This document shows positions 44,402 to 55,932 of a stretch of 64,000 nucleotides of DNA, piece after piece; the stretch's first letter is position 1; every line of letters starts with the position of its first letter. A program made the translations under genes and the position numbers. The notes under the pieces were generated by a model, which saw nothing but the letters and a program-made list of their open reading frames with translations, did not search any database and was not told the DNA's origin. This DNA comes from Cristatella mucedo (lineage: Eukaryota > Bryozoa > Phylactolaemata > Cristatellidae): assembly GCA_009760855.2 (NCBI GenBank), contig WPIO01000087.1, positions 1,555,001-1,619,000 on the forward strand. The letters run 5' to 3'.

Positions 44402-44825
44402 TAAGCTGATATGTAGGTAAACTGTTGGATTCCGAAAAGCGGGTGGTACGATGCTTGGCCTAGTGGGGGGAGTAGATATGAGAGGTAGTCTGGAGCCAAA
44501 GAATGAAGTAACCTAAAAGTGAGCGACAAAACCTTGAAGTCGATGCGTCGCTTGACTGGGAGCCAGTTCAGGTCGGCGAGAAGTGGTGTGATGTGGTAAC
44601 TATGACGCTCACGACAGACAAGCCTAGCTGCAGAGTTTTGAACCAGATGTATGGCCTGATTGCCCATGCCGGTAGGCCAGCAAGCAGTGAGTCACAGAAG
44701 TCAAGACGGGATGTCACAAATGCATAGACCAACTTAGATGTGGTATCCTTATCTAAACAAGCCCGATTTTCGTACAACAGGAAGCGCTGACCATCGGTCC
44801 TTCTGAAACTACAATGATATTTCAT
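43950..44825 (-). mobile_element. LINE-alpha 3' part with microsatellite insertion
   Basis: Minus-strand frames at 44568-44825 and 44275-44667 encode NRACLDKDTTSKLVYAFVTS, LVCRERHSYHITPLLADLNW, and the C-terminal tail, then UTR, stem-loop and a short tail at 43950-43960. The frame is interrupted between SLFGIQQF and VIPRTNFKFFGDRAF by about 70 bp of (TA)n and (TATAAC)n at 44339-44410. That block replaces about 6 bp present in other copies. It is 5'-truncated at about 44800. Confidence 0.85.
44339..44410. repeat. (TATAAC)n(TA)n inside LINE-alpha
   Basis: Five TATAAC units followed by about 32 bp of TA, placed where other LINE-alpha copies have a short TTTCTAG-type segment. Confidence 0.95.
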
Positions 44826-45740
44826 CCAGCAAAGTTGCTATTATCTTCATCAATAATTCCTTACTTGGCCCTTCGTTTGGTTGGCCTTGCCATCCAAGAT
44901 AGGATGCAGCTCAAACACCAGTTGTCGTCGGACGCCAGTTTTGTCGGTCAGCTCAATGGAAAACCGCCGGCTTCAGACTAGCTTAAATTCGTTTCAGTAC
45001 TCCGCCGTTAGGCTCGAGTAGGCGTCGTCGCATACGCCTTCAAATTTCATGGTAAAGCTTGGGCTCGGCACGATATTCGAAAGGGCAGAAGGATCAGTCG
45101 GCGTCACCAAGAGTAACCAGCACGCATTCATTCCTAGCCAATAGCGACGAGCCGAGCCGCCGACCTGGAATCCGGCGTTAGGCAGGGAAAGAGGGCCGAC
45201 GAGCAGGTCCCCCACGGAGTATTCGGAAAATCTTTACCAGGCACTCGTAAATGTAGCCCACTCTGACACTACCACTGCGAGACCACTTTGCTCGCTATTT
45301 TAATCTCAAGCAATCCTTTTGTCAGAGGATGGGACAGGAGCAGGAGAGGATAGCGCTCTTTAGGACAGCCTGCGTGCGAAGCCGACAGCAGATCGTATTT
45401 GTAGCTAGAGCACCTGGAATTTACCACCGGTTTTTATCGGCCTTGCGGCCTTGCGGGCCACAATCTTTCTTTTTACAGCGCCGCTGGTGACCGCACGGTG
45501 GCCTCCGTCAGGACTGCGTCTACTTCTGCACGGCACGCTTTCGGGCCCTAAAAGTTTCAAAAGATGGCCAAACGCAGATTAGGAGACCCTGTAGAGCGAG
45601 CCACAAGCAGAAGCAATGTTGCTCGGAAGTGACGGATAACATGATTTGTCGCTCTCAAATATTCACGTCCACGTCACTGTACTTTACTGCTGTACGGCTG
45701 GTTGGAGGAGGATCTGCATAGCTTTTAATGACTGAGCAAC
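44826..45740 (-). pseudogene. Unassigned open region, possibly a decayed gene
   Basis: One minus-strand frame stays protein-like for about 130 codons (roughly 45235-44840) with only a few stops. It contains GDLLVGPLSLPNAGFQVGG, RRYWLGMNACWLLLVTPTDP, FEGVCDDAYSSLTAEY, then RRFSIELTDKTGVRRQLVF. I recognise no family. Compared with the flanking LINE it is GC-richer. It could be a decayed transposon or host exon, or chance. 45260-45740 shows nothing. Confidence 0.2.
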
Positions 45741-46590
<850 letters not shown>

Positions 46591-46726
46591 TGATTGGTTG
46601 ATTTATTTGTTATTGATATTTATTATTGATATGGTTGATTTATTTAGAGAAGCAAGCTGCTCTAAATCAATATCAATAATCAATCATACCAATATCAATC
46701 TAAATCAATATCAATAGTCAATCATA
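46591..46726. repeat. Imperfect inverted repeat with 38-bp direct repeat
   Basis: The left part (TATTATTGATATGGTTGATT, TTTAGAG) is imperfectly reverse-complementary to the right part (CTCTAAATCAATATCAATAAT). The right arm is duplicated at 46661 and 46699 with a 38-bp period. Confidence 0.75.
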
Positions 46727-46850
46727 GACTTCCAAGTTACAGTGCGGTAGGCAACAGGGAAAAAGTAATCCGTCAAGCTGAGAGACGCCATTCACCCAAA
46801 AGCGCCCAGTCAAGTGCATGGTCGCGCGGCAGGGGAACTTATTTTCCGCA

Positions 46851-47050
46851 CCGGTTTGGCCCAGCGGTTAAACGATAAATTTATTTGATGACTGCGGTCG
46901 CGGGCTTTAGCCCCGTGGCCGCATTACGAACGCCTGGGGCTCGAGCACCGCGACATACGCGACTCAGGCCTGAGTATATAGATGAAGAGCTCTCTATATA
47001 ATAGGGCGCTATATATAGTATTATTATATTATTATTATAATTTATATTTA
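46851..47050 (+). mobile_element. SINE-B-related copy with extended head
   Basis: A tRNA-like start (ACCGGTTTGGCCCAGCGG, TTAAACGATA) and a B-box-like GGGCTTTAGCCCC lead into an unusual GC-rich middle. The end is TAGGGCGCTATATATAG plus an ATT repeat, as in SINE-B and LINE-alpha. It is probably a distinct subfamily. Confidence 0.5.
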
Positions 47051-47788
47051 TATATTAGGCGGATGATGAATTATACGGTGAGCTAGCGACTTACGCCGGT
47101 TCGACTTCAGAAAATTCGAAGCTACGAACTCAGCTGCTTTCGTGCAATACTAAATTTAAAATCAAAATGTATATAAGAAAACTTACAAAATCCGCTCCCA
47201 GTCAGTAAATTTGACAGCGCCGAAAACAGTAGGGAGGAAACAATGTCCGACAGCGTAAGGAAAAACTGTCAAAGGAGAACATTTCAGATAGCGTTTTCGA
47301 CTTGAGAGAATTCGACGTGCGGCAGGTTTTTTTTATCCCTAATCTAGTTCGTAAGTCGGTGGCTGACTTTTTTTTGCATTTTCTAGATGCTTTTTAATGC
47401 GCTTATGCTCGGCGACACTTGGCATTTCATTGCTAACCAATTGACAAGCTTCCTTTTCAGCTAGCATAAAATCCGCAGAAAGAGACTGATTTTCCTTAGC
47501 AAGCAGTAGTGATTGAAGTCGCGTCGGAGTTGGCAACGCAAGTTAAGTACCGATAGATGAGGACCCCTGATTTGTCACGGCTCATCGTGGTGACAATGCC
47601 ATGCTGCTACTAACCGCGCTTTGTGCCAGCCGCAGCACCAAAGTCCTGTAGCGTCAGCTAGCGGCGCGAATGCTGCCGCTACAGTCGCTTGTAGAATTCT
47701 GTACGATAACTGTGGAGCTGGTGCCTCAAATTACCACTAGCAATTATTATGTGCAGCTCCAGTTGACAAAGGCGTGCCGAGGATAGCA
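47051..47788. other. Unique DNA with one unassigned frame
   Basis: A 65-codon minus frame at 47339-47536 encodes a charged, helix-prone peptide (LLLAKENQSLSADFMLAEKE, RIKKHLENAKKSQ). It has no recognised family and no clear splice sites. Confidence 0.3.
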
Positions 47789-47975
47789 GAGCCTGTAATG
47801 GCTCGCTAGGTAAGGCGGTTGGTTTTCACGACCTCGGCCCCGAGGTCGTGGGTTCGAATCCTGTGGTGGGCGACCCTTTATCGCCACCGCAAGCGGTGGA
47901 GATAGCCGTAAAGGCTCTTCTGTCGCTATACAAAATGAGGCTGTTAAATCAGCTAGTATTTATTTTATTCATTTA
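47789..47975 (+). mobile_element. SINE-A copy, full length, young
   Basis: Perfect inverted arms at 47827-47850 (loop CC), B box GGTTCGAATCC, GGGCGACCCTTTATCGCC, the CCACCGC/GCGGTGG hairpin, AGCCGTAAAGGCTCTTCTG, GAGGCTGTTAAATCAGCTAG, and a TATTTATTTTATTCATTTAT tail. It is the cleanest copy in the window. Confidence 0.92.
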
Positions 47976-49107
47976 TTTTAGAGCCCAGGCAGCAGTAAGG
48001 AACAAACAATCCTATGTCACTAAAGCAGAACGGTGGATTGCATAACTACTTAGAGGCACGTCGGCAGAGCGTCAGTCATATTTATATCACGCTTCGATGC
48101 CTAAGCTAAAACTGCTGAACTATTTGGGCTTTTATATGAGCATACATTAAGATTTATCAATTTCCCCATCTTTATAATTTGGTTGCCTTGTAACGACCTT
48201 TCAAGGATTCTCATAACCTAAAACCATTGAATGTACAATTTCCAATGTGTTATATGGCCATGCTTTATGACGAAGCAGGAGACTATTTGAATATATCGCC
48301 AATTCCACGTTTTAATGATTCGAATACTCTTCAACTCGATTGGCGTCCTATTGCCCAAAATTTAGATGTTGATCTGAAAACTTCGGCGACTATCACACTG
48401 CGATAAGGAGTTACGAGATTTCAATGCTGGGATTTTTACGCCCTTGTGCATGTCAACCAACTTCCTGCGACAAAGAATAAGCCCCGGTTGCTGAATCGAG
48501 GGTTCGTAAGTGTAAAGGCATCGAGCTTCCTTCCAGCTTTGTTCCATGGAAAAATTTGTATTCACTGCGCTTCGAAAGTCTGCAAGTGGTTGCATGCTCT
48601 GCAATGGCATCTGCTGAATGTTACTCATCACTTAACACAAACTGTCTATCGGAATGCAATGAAGACATTATTGGATCGGTGAGGCGATGCGAGGAATGAA
48701 CGCGTAATGTTGTTGCCGTCACAATCCCAAGTGCAGTCGTGCATGGATGCATGCTCCTCCTTGTGTTATGACCATGGACTAATCATGCTCTAGTTTGGAG
48801 ACCGCTTAGCAGATCTGTTGAAATAGGAATGACCCTAAAGCCTCTTGCTAAGTTAAGTGCTGGCTGCCTAAGCGTGAGGAAAGCCGATAGTCTAGCAAAA
48901 GCATTGAAAATCTGGTGTGAAGGCTTTCGGTGACAAAGATAAAGACAAGACGGTTACAGCGATAGCTGCAATTTAGGTGCTCAAACAATGCTCCACGGTA
49001 ACTTACATTAGAGTCTTACAGGCTGTTGCTGTTGAAGGGCGGCACCTACTGAAAATGGACGCATGAGGTGTCTTTTATTACTCTGATAAAAAACGCTCTT
49101 CACTTGC
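47976..49107. other. Unique DNA, no gene recognised
   Basis: Overlapping frames at 48362-48631 (-) and 48446-48682 (+) are unassigned. Confidence 0.4.
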
Positions 49108-49278
49108 CACTGGGTCTTAGCCTAGGGGTAAGGTTCAAGCGCTTCGCGATCCGGATAGTGTGTTCGAGTCCTGCAGAAGGCAGTTCGTTATTGCCCACTG
49201 CAAACTGGGCAATAATGGTAGCAGTTGAGACGCTTCTGCCGCTAAATAAATGCGGCCGTTGTATCAGCTAAATTTGGC
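49108..49278 (+). mobile_element. SINE-A copy, diverged
   Basis: CTTAGCCTAGGGGTAAGG head, B-box-like TGTTCGAGTCC, the GTTATTGCCCACTGC body with a CAAACTGGGCAATAA hairpin, GAGACGCTTCTGCCGC, and a GTTGTATCAGCTAAATTTG end. An older subgroup. Confidence 0.7.
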
Positions 49279-50250
49279 TATTTTAAAGAATGGGTAAAGA
49301 GACGTGTGCACGCTGAGTGAGTTAAATTATATAAGCGAATGAGAAACTATCCGCTCTAAAAATTATGTATGACTTAATATATAATTGAGACTCTGTGAAC
49401 TCGACATGCGTAGCGACCGGCAGCCCCATGTACCTTGGGTTTCGAAACTTTACTAGGTTGACACTAGGGCTAGTGCTCTACGACCGCGTCTCTCCTTGGC
49501 GTATTCAGATGCACCTTGCACGATTCTGTGCTCCAATAGCTACCTTTAGCAGTTAGTTGGTTCAGGCTGCAACCACGACCCGTTTGCTTGCGACGAGGGG
49601 CAAGCAAGATCAGTACTGGCAGCGTGTAAGCGGTGGGGGCAGCTTTAACCAACCCAACGATAGCGTTAAAGGCAAGCCTTAAAAGCAGGAATTGTGCTAA
49701 AAAGCGAGACTTCCAAATTTCACCACTATCCCAAACTCCAGCATCGAGCGTACAAGCGATGAGAATGAGAGAGTTTCGCCTCCGTTCGCAGTGGATAAAG
49801 GCAGCTCGTCAATCAGCCAATCAGCGTAGCAGCCAATTCAACATGAAACGGAAGCTCCTTGCTTTGCATTCCTTTCCTCGAGTGCTGACTCGAGTGTACC
49901 AAACGGCTCGGGGCTACTGATCAACTCATCAATGTATCAACGTGAAAGTGAGTTCACTAGCCACGCACTATGTAAATTGATGGTCATGTAATGCCAATGC
50001 ACCAGCGACTGGATGCGGACTGCTTGTATCGCTGCCACGGCAGCATTCCATGCATAACTCCGTGTAAGCACACGGAGGGAGCCTGGTCGTCGAGTCACTA
50101 CGTAGACACTGGTTCGGTCGAAGCTTAGGAGTATAGAATCCGGCATTCGTGTCACATTTGTTCTTATTTATACTAATCCAGAATTCTCATGTCTACATAG
50201 GCGTGTCTTGCGTTCTTGTAGATGATTTACCCCTAGCGAATAAAGCTCTT
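49279..50250. other. Unique DNA, no gene recognised
   Basis: A 95-codon plus frame (49633-49920) is unassigned. Confidence 0.4.
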
Positions 50251-50382
50251 CTAGCCGTGCATTTTCCAATGCTTGCAAAGGTCTGCCTCAACTGTGATCA
50301 AGTGACTGCACATTTCAGTAAAGAAACTTAACTGCGCTTCGTCAAAGATTAAAAGTGCAAGGTCCCCTTTTTGAAAGATCTG
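50251..50382 (-). CDS. Candidate exon, faint autophagy-claw similarity
   Basis: On the minus strand, TACTAAT followed by AAATTTCCAG looks like a branch point and 3' splice site. The frame after it reads IFQKGDLALLIFDEAQLSFF, then SHLITVEADLC, and stops at 50251. The GDLALLIFDE pattern faintly resembles the C-terminal claw of RB1CC1/ATG11 proteins (a GD.VL...DE motif followed by a short S.LYFLH-type segment). This is from memory over about 35 residues only. No neighbouring exon was found, and it could be a pseudogene piece or chance. Confidence 0.2.
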   Translation of the reverse strand, partial: QIFQKGDLALLIFDEAQLSFFTEMCSHLITVEADLCKHWKMHG

Positions 50383-51499
50383 GAAATTTTGATTAGTACT
50401 TCGAGCATGCGACCGTGTCGGGGCCCGTACAGTTGTGCTGGGTAGACTGGACGCTGGGGCTCGGAATACCTCAGACAGTTGCAATGCCTCGTTGACTTTT
50501 CCCCTCAGGTAGACCAACGTGTGAGATCACAGCGGCCCTGTTACAATCGGAGCACGAAATTAGGCTACACGACTATGAACGAGTGAGCTGCACCTATGAT
50601 TAGATCTGGAAATGAGTGGTGACACAGACGCAGCTGTCAGATTACGGTTAGATCCTCAGGTCGAGAGGAATGGACGCTAAAGCTTCCGCCGTTCGGAAGT
50701 TACGATCCAGAACGGCAGAGACCGCTTCTTACTGACCTACCAGCTCCGCTCGAGCCCCTGCTCCTCCCTGGAAGGAGAGCGGCACGTTCAGCTGGCGGCT
50801 AGTTGGCGCGACGGGATTGGCGAATGTCGATTCCGACAGCAGCCTTGAGGCGCCTTTTTGGGCGGCCATATTTCACCCACACGACATTCGAGGAGCCAGA
50901 GAGCGTTTTAGTCTAAAACGCTCTGCTCTTATTGTGTAAAGCTAAAGCTTAAGGCTGACATCAAGCTCAGCCGCCCGCGGTACGAAGCACTTTCTAGGGA
51001 AGAGGCAAATTCGGACACGGGTTGCCCTTAGTTGGACGACTGCCAATCGTTTCGCCGCCACACAAGCATCCGCCATTCCTGCCCAGCTAGAGTAGGGGTT
51101 TTTTGCATTGCCGCCAGCATCGCATTCCCATTAAAACTGTGGGAATATCAAAATATTAGAGGGAAATGCAGTATTGCCAGCTCGATGTAGCCAGCAGCTC
51201 GGGAACTAACATCCTCCGCCGCTTGCACGGCACGTAAAGCGGGAAATGCGCTAGTCCTCGCAGACGAATGGCAAGAATCTATAGTGCTGGCGCCTCGAAG
51301 CGCAGCTAATGAGTCGTACATGCTGCGTCGATGCATTTGCCCTTAATTGCTGGCCGCACTGCCCTGCTGTCGGCACGCATTCATTCGGGTATCTGGGCTG
51401 CATCATCATCGATGAGCGGCGAGCTAACGAGTCGTACATGCTGCACTCGCAGACCCAGACACGCCGACAGTTGGAAAGCACCACGCTGATTTGGCCCTG
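50383..51499. other. Unique DNA, no gene recognised
   Basis: A 19-bp phrase around GAGTCGTACATGCTGC recurs at 51308 and 51427. Otherwise nothing is recognised. Confidence 0.4.
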
Positions 51500-51617
51500 G
51501 GGTGAGGCTCGCACCTTATGCAACCTATGTGGTGGGCTCAAGACCTGAGCATGTATATTTAAAGAGGTTAGACATTGGTTACGTTCTCTTAGGATGCTAG
51601 ACAAATGAGCTGTATTT
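51500..51617 (+). mobile_element. SINE-B body fragment, diverged
   Basis: TGGGCTCAAGACCTGAGCATG, TTACGTTCTCTTAGGATGC and AGACAAATGAGCTGTATTTC align with the SINE-B body and tail. The head is lost. Confidence 0.5.
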
Positions 51618-51716
51618 CATAAATTTACTCAGACACTCAGTTGATACTTGGTACAATTTTGCCTTGATCCCTCTTAGCCGCACCGCTCGTCGAATTCTTT
51701 TAACTCCCTTGCTAAA

Positions 51717-52329
51717 TGTAATAATAATAATAATAATGTACTTGATAAAGCGCCCTCAGAGAACTTAATCTCTTTCTAGGCGATTTACATTTGCTGCAAA
51801 GGGAAATGCAATTAAATGGCAAGTAAAATCATGCTTGAAAAACAAACAAAATGAATAACATGGTTAGGGGTGACATGCACAGGGTAAGCATGCAAATGTG
51901 TTAGTGGGAGCATGCACAGTGTCAGCACGCATAAGCACGTGAAGGACGAATCACAGGGACCCACTAAATGCTGTCCTAAATAGGTGTGTTTTTAAGTTCC
52001 TTTTAAATGTGGTCAGGTCAGGGGATGTTCTGACGCAGGTCGGGAGGGAGTTCCAGGCTTTGGGAGCATACGAACTAAATGCACGGTCTCCAAAGGATTT
52101 GAGGTTTGTGCGAGGTATTTCTAGACTGCTGGATTCCGAAAAGCGGGTGGTACGATGCTTGGCCTGATGGGGGAGTATGTCGGAGAGATAGGCTGGAGCC
52201 ATAGAATGAAGGGACCTAAAAGTGAGCGACAAAACCTCGAAGTCAATCCGTTGCTTGACTTGTAGCCAGTGCAGGTCGGCGAGAAGTGGAGTAATGTGGC
52301 AACTGTGACGCTCACAACAAACAAGCCTA
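51717..52329 (-). mobile_element. LINE-alpha 3' part with intact C-terminal frame
   Basis: A 93-codon frame (51951-52232) encodes LTFRSLHSMAPAYLSDILPH, DRAFSSYAPKAWNSLPTCVR and the conserved LFRTAF-type end. The full UTR, the terminal stem-loop (AAAGCGCC partner) and an ATT/TAA tail at 51719-51736 follow. Its 5' end at 52329 lies in the ARLVC..RHSCHITPLL part and abuts an inverted LINE-alpha piece. Confidence 0.92.
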
Positions 52330-52790
52330 GATGTGTTGATGATATCCGCGCAAAGATGGCAGCAAACTTTCTTAAATGGAATGATTATAAAACCAACTTA
52401 CTAGTTATGGGCAAACCAACCGTGATTCAGAAACTAGAAAACCTAACGTTCAAAATCGGCTCTGGCAGCATATCTCTTGTCGAATCTGCACGAAACACGG
52501 GTGTGCTGTTTCAAAGTAGTTTTTCATTTGACGACCACATCAGCTGCTCAGTCAAGTCTGCATGCGTTCAGCAACATAACGTTAATAGAACTCCCGATTG
52601 TTTAGACAGGGTTACCAAATCTAAATTGGTCCATGCATTTGTGACATCCCGTCTCGACTTCTGCAACCCACTATTTGCTGGTCTGCCGGCCTGTGCATGC
52701 ACTTACAGCTAATACAAAGCTCTGAAGCTAGACCTGTCTGTCATGAGCGTCGCAGTTGCTATAACACACCACTTCTATAGACAGCAGTAA
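52330..52790 (+). mobile_element. Inverted LINE-alpha RT fragment
   Basis: A plus-strand frame (to 52712) encodes DDIRAKMAANFLKWNDYKTN, ARNTGVLFQSSFSFDDHISC, then KLVHAFVTSRLDFCNPLFAG, followed by a frameshifted ERRSC..TPLL piece ending at about 52790. This is the element segment directly upstream of the 52329 end, in opposite orientation, as in twin-primed insertions. About 55 bp of element sequence is present in both parts. Confidence 0.85.
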
Positions 52791-52814
52791 GGATGAAGTC
52801 CGTTGAAAAATTCT

Positions 52815-52973
52815 GAGCTGATTTAACAACCTCATTTGTATAGCGACAGATAAGCCTTATCGACTATCAACACTGCTTGCAGTTGGCAATAAAGGATCGC
52901 CCAATCGCAGGATTCGAACACACTCCCTCGGTTGTAAAGAGTGAGCCCCTTACCTCCTGATCTGTCACGGCCC
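52815..52973 (-). mobile_element. SINE-A copy
   Basis: On the minus strand: GGGCCGTGACAGATCAGGAGG head, the GCTCACTCTTTACAACCGAGG region, B-box-like GTTCGAATCC, GGCGATCCTTTATTGCC, AAGGCTTATCTGTCGC, and GAGGTTGTTAAATCAGCTCAG. Moderately diverged. Confidence 0.8.
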
Positions 52974-53499
52974 AATAATGCTCGAAAAAGGCTTAATTAA
53001 TATTGCCAGATTTATGTGGACAGCAATATAACGTCGCAGTGCAGCAGATTATATGTGTGCAATACCATTTTGGATTCCTATCGCCTGGCCTTACTTCATT
53101 TGCGACTGATTATATTTTTTTCATGCCTTGGTCAATCCCCTTTTCTCAATTACTCAGCAGCATTGCGTTGCCTAGGACTGGCGCTTAAGCAAAGTATTTC
53201 ACACGAGGATCTAGAGAGAGCTCGACTCTCTACCATGGTAACATAGACGTCTGACTGGTGAGAAGTGAGTGATGGTATTTTAAGGCCTCCAAGTGGCCAT
53301 GAACTGCTAGGGCTCCTTACTTGATTCTAAACAGAGCGAAGAGAGGCTCGAGGAGCTCTGTGGCCTTGACCGGCAGCGTGACGTGTCTGCTTCTAGGTCA
53401 GCAGATTGTCAGACTAAGTAGTTGTGGTATTCTGACTGTATGCAGTAATTACTTTTTTCTAGGTCTTAATTTACCTTAACTTTTTTGAGCGGTCCAACG
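52974..53499. other. Unique DNA, nothing recognised
   Basis: No family is recognised in the short frames at 53003-53246. Confidence 0.4.
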
Positions 53500-53662
53500 A
53501 CACCGTATTTTAGTCGTAAGTTGCTTGCACGCTACAACCCAGATCCTGGGTTTGAGTCCTACCGCAGGCTATTTATTATTGCCGAATGGGAGTAATAGCT
53601 ACAACGGCTTTTCCGTCTGCTATAAACGCGAGGCTTTTAAAACAGATAACCTATACTTTTCT
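53500..53662 (+). mobile_element. SINE-A copy, diverged
   Basis: GTAAGTTGCTTGCACGC head, B-box-like GGTTTGAGTCC, the ATTTATTATTGCC body, AACGGCTTTTCCGTCTGC, and a GGCTTTTAAAACAGATAACC end. Confidence 0.65.
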
Positions 53663-54159
53663 TTGTGCTGACGTTGTGTCTTTGTGATGACGTTGATCCT
53701 TAGGCAACCACGAAACGGCTTTTCTCAAAATCAGCTAAGAAAGACTAAACGGATCAAGCCCGCCAAAGCACTCTAGTGACAAATAACAAACTAAGAAGCC
53801 AATAAATGAACCAGCAAATAACTTATAGGCCAACCTGTAAGAAACATACCTCTTCCTCACCATGTTAAGGCCGCTCTTCGGAGCAGCTGGGAACCTACCG
53901 AGTCTAGAAATGTTGCACTTTTTAAACCCGAAATTGAGTTACAAAGGAAGACTGACCCTTCCGACTTGTGGATAAAGGAGAAACTGTCGCAAAGTGCATA
54001 AGCCGACGTAAATCCTGTAGCAACTCGCTGTCCGCTCAATATTTCAGATTGAATTTGCTACCAGGCGTTGCAAATACGCATAAGTAAACTTTTGTGAACC
54101 TAGATATCGCAAGGCAAGCACAACTGGAAAACACAATGAATGTTACAAACCGTCTCTGC
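53663..54159. other. Unique DNA, nothing recognised
   Basis: No gene or repeat is seen. Confidence 0.4.
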
Positions 54160-54975
54160 TGATCGGCAACCTTTCATTGGAGGACCACGTCGGCTTCACA
54201 GTCAAGTCCGCCTACTTTCAGCTACATAACGTTGCTAAAATTCGGGCTCGTTTAGACAGGTATGCCATATCTAAGTTGGTCCGTACATTTATGACATCCC
54301 GTCTTCACTTCCGTAACTCACTGCTTGCTGGTCTACCGGCTTGTGCAATCAGGCGCTTACAGTCTATCATGAGCGTCGCAGTTGCCATAGCACACCACTT
54401 CCCGCCGACCCGCACTGGCTCCCAGTCCTCAACGCATCTCCTCAACGCATCGACTTCAAGGTTCTGTCACTCACTCTTAGGTTCCTTCCTCCTTTGGCTC
54501 CATCCTACCTATCACGTCTACCCACCCAGAAACCAGGCAAGGCGTTGTACCAATCACTTTTCTAATTTTAATAACTTAGCTACACGTTGTGCAAACCTCA
54601 AATATTTTGGTGATTGTGTCTTTAGTTTGTATGCTCCAAAATCCTGGAACTTACTCCCGACTGCCGTCGTGACATCCCCTGACTTAACAACATTATAAAA
54701 GAAACTAAAAAACGCACCTATTTATCATAGCATTTAGTGGGTTCATGTGATTCGTCCTGTGTGTACGTATGTGTGCTGACACAGTGCATGCTGACACTAG
54801 CCATAATTGCATGCTTACCCTATAAATGTCACTCCCAGCCATGTTACTCTTTCTGTAACTGACCATGCATCCACCAACCATTCGATCATGCTTCCGTTGC
54901 AGCAAATTTAAAGTGCCTGGACAGAGATTGAGTTCTCTGAGTGAGCTATATCAAGCGTACTATTATTAATAATTC
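54160..54975 (+). mobile_element. LINE-alpha thumb to 3' end
   Basis: A 173-codon frame (54177-54698) with one shift encodes LEDHVGFTVKSAYFQLHNVA, VRTFMTSRLHFRNSLLAGLP, then the tail (YAPKSWNLLPTAVVTSPDL). The full UTR, the GTGCCTGGACAGAGATTGAG stem-loop variant and an ATT tail (54960-54972) follow. It is 5'-truncated after the catalytic RT motifs and is the longest contiguous LINE-alpha in this part. Confidence 0.9.
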
Positions 54976-55254
54976 GTCTAGTTTCCCGTTAGCAATGAAT
55001 TTATTCATAGGTAGAATCTTTCTATATGATTTGCTACTCTCAAAGAAATGTCGCTTGAATTGCGCTATCAAAAGATCTAAATTTTTTGCCAAATATAATG
55101 TCCGAGAAGCATAGCCAATATAATTTCACACTACGGGTAGCTATCCAATGAGGTTTTAGGGCAGAGATGTCAGGGCTTTCATTACTGAGAGCTATGGTGG
55201 AAGAGGAGAGAACTAACTAAATTAGCTAGGTCCGTGCAAATTGTTCTTTACATT
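54976..55254. other. Unique DNA, nothing recognised
   Basis: No gene or repeat is seen. Confidence 0.4.
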
Positions 55255-55350
55255 ATACAACATGCTAATGGCATGCTTCCTGCTTAGCACACAAGTAAAG
55301 TGCCTAGAAAGATGTAACTCTCTCTCGGGCTACGCAATTGTTTTATATGT
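55255..55350 (+). mobile_element. LINE-alpha 3' tail, degraded
   Basis: GCATGCTTCCTGCTTAGCAC and AGTAAAGTGCCTAGAAAGATG resemble the last part of the LINE-alpha UTR. The stem-loop is eroded. Confidence 0.45.
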
Positions 55351-55932
55351 ACTGTCTGTATTAAGTCTAGTCTCTTAGTTATTTGGTGATCTACAAAGTT
55401 AGATTTACTCGCTAAGGTACTCTTAGAACTTATAGATTATTTTGTCGCAAACCTTAAAACGCTTTCTTATACAGGCTTTCTTATGCAAGTAGCGCAACAC
55501 TTGGGGGACGGAAAACTTATTTACTTACGATTTATCATGAATTGAATTTTTTGTTTTAAAATTACATTTAACCTCAAGCGCTTTGAAGTTTAAACAATCG
55601 CGGTGCAAAGTGAATACATCAATTTACGCCCTTAGCTTCTCTTTGCATCTTTCAGTGCTTCTGACCTGGGGCTTGCCTCTCCTTACTTTTCACAGCGAGT
55701 CTTTTAATTTCTAATATTCTATCGTCGATAATCAGTGTTAATTCTACATCGTAATTCAACAGTCGATACGCTAGTCAATGCGGTTTTTAAGCAGCGTATC
55801 GGCTTGTCGAATCTATGTCGCAGAGCTCTAAGCGAGGTGCAACTTATCACGTCAAAAACGATGCGGTTCACACTCTGCACGCCACGAGGTAGTACTCTCT
55901 GCTCATTACGAGCTAGGACTCACTATCTGCCA
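55351..55932. other. Unique DNA, nothing recognised
   Basis: No gene or repeat is seen before the pyrimidine tract. Confidence 0.4.
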
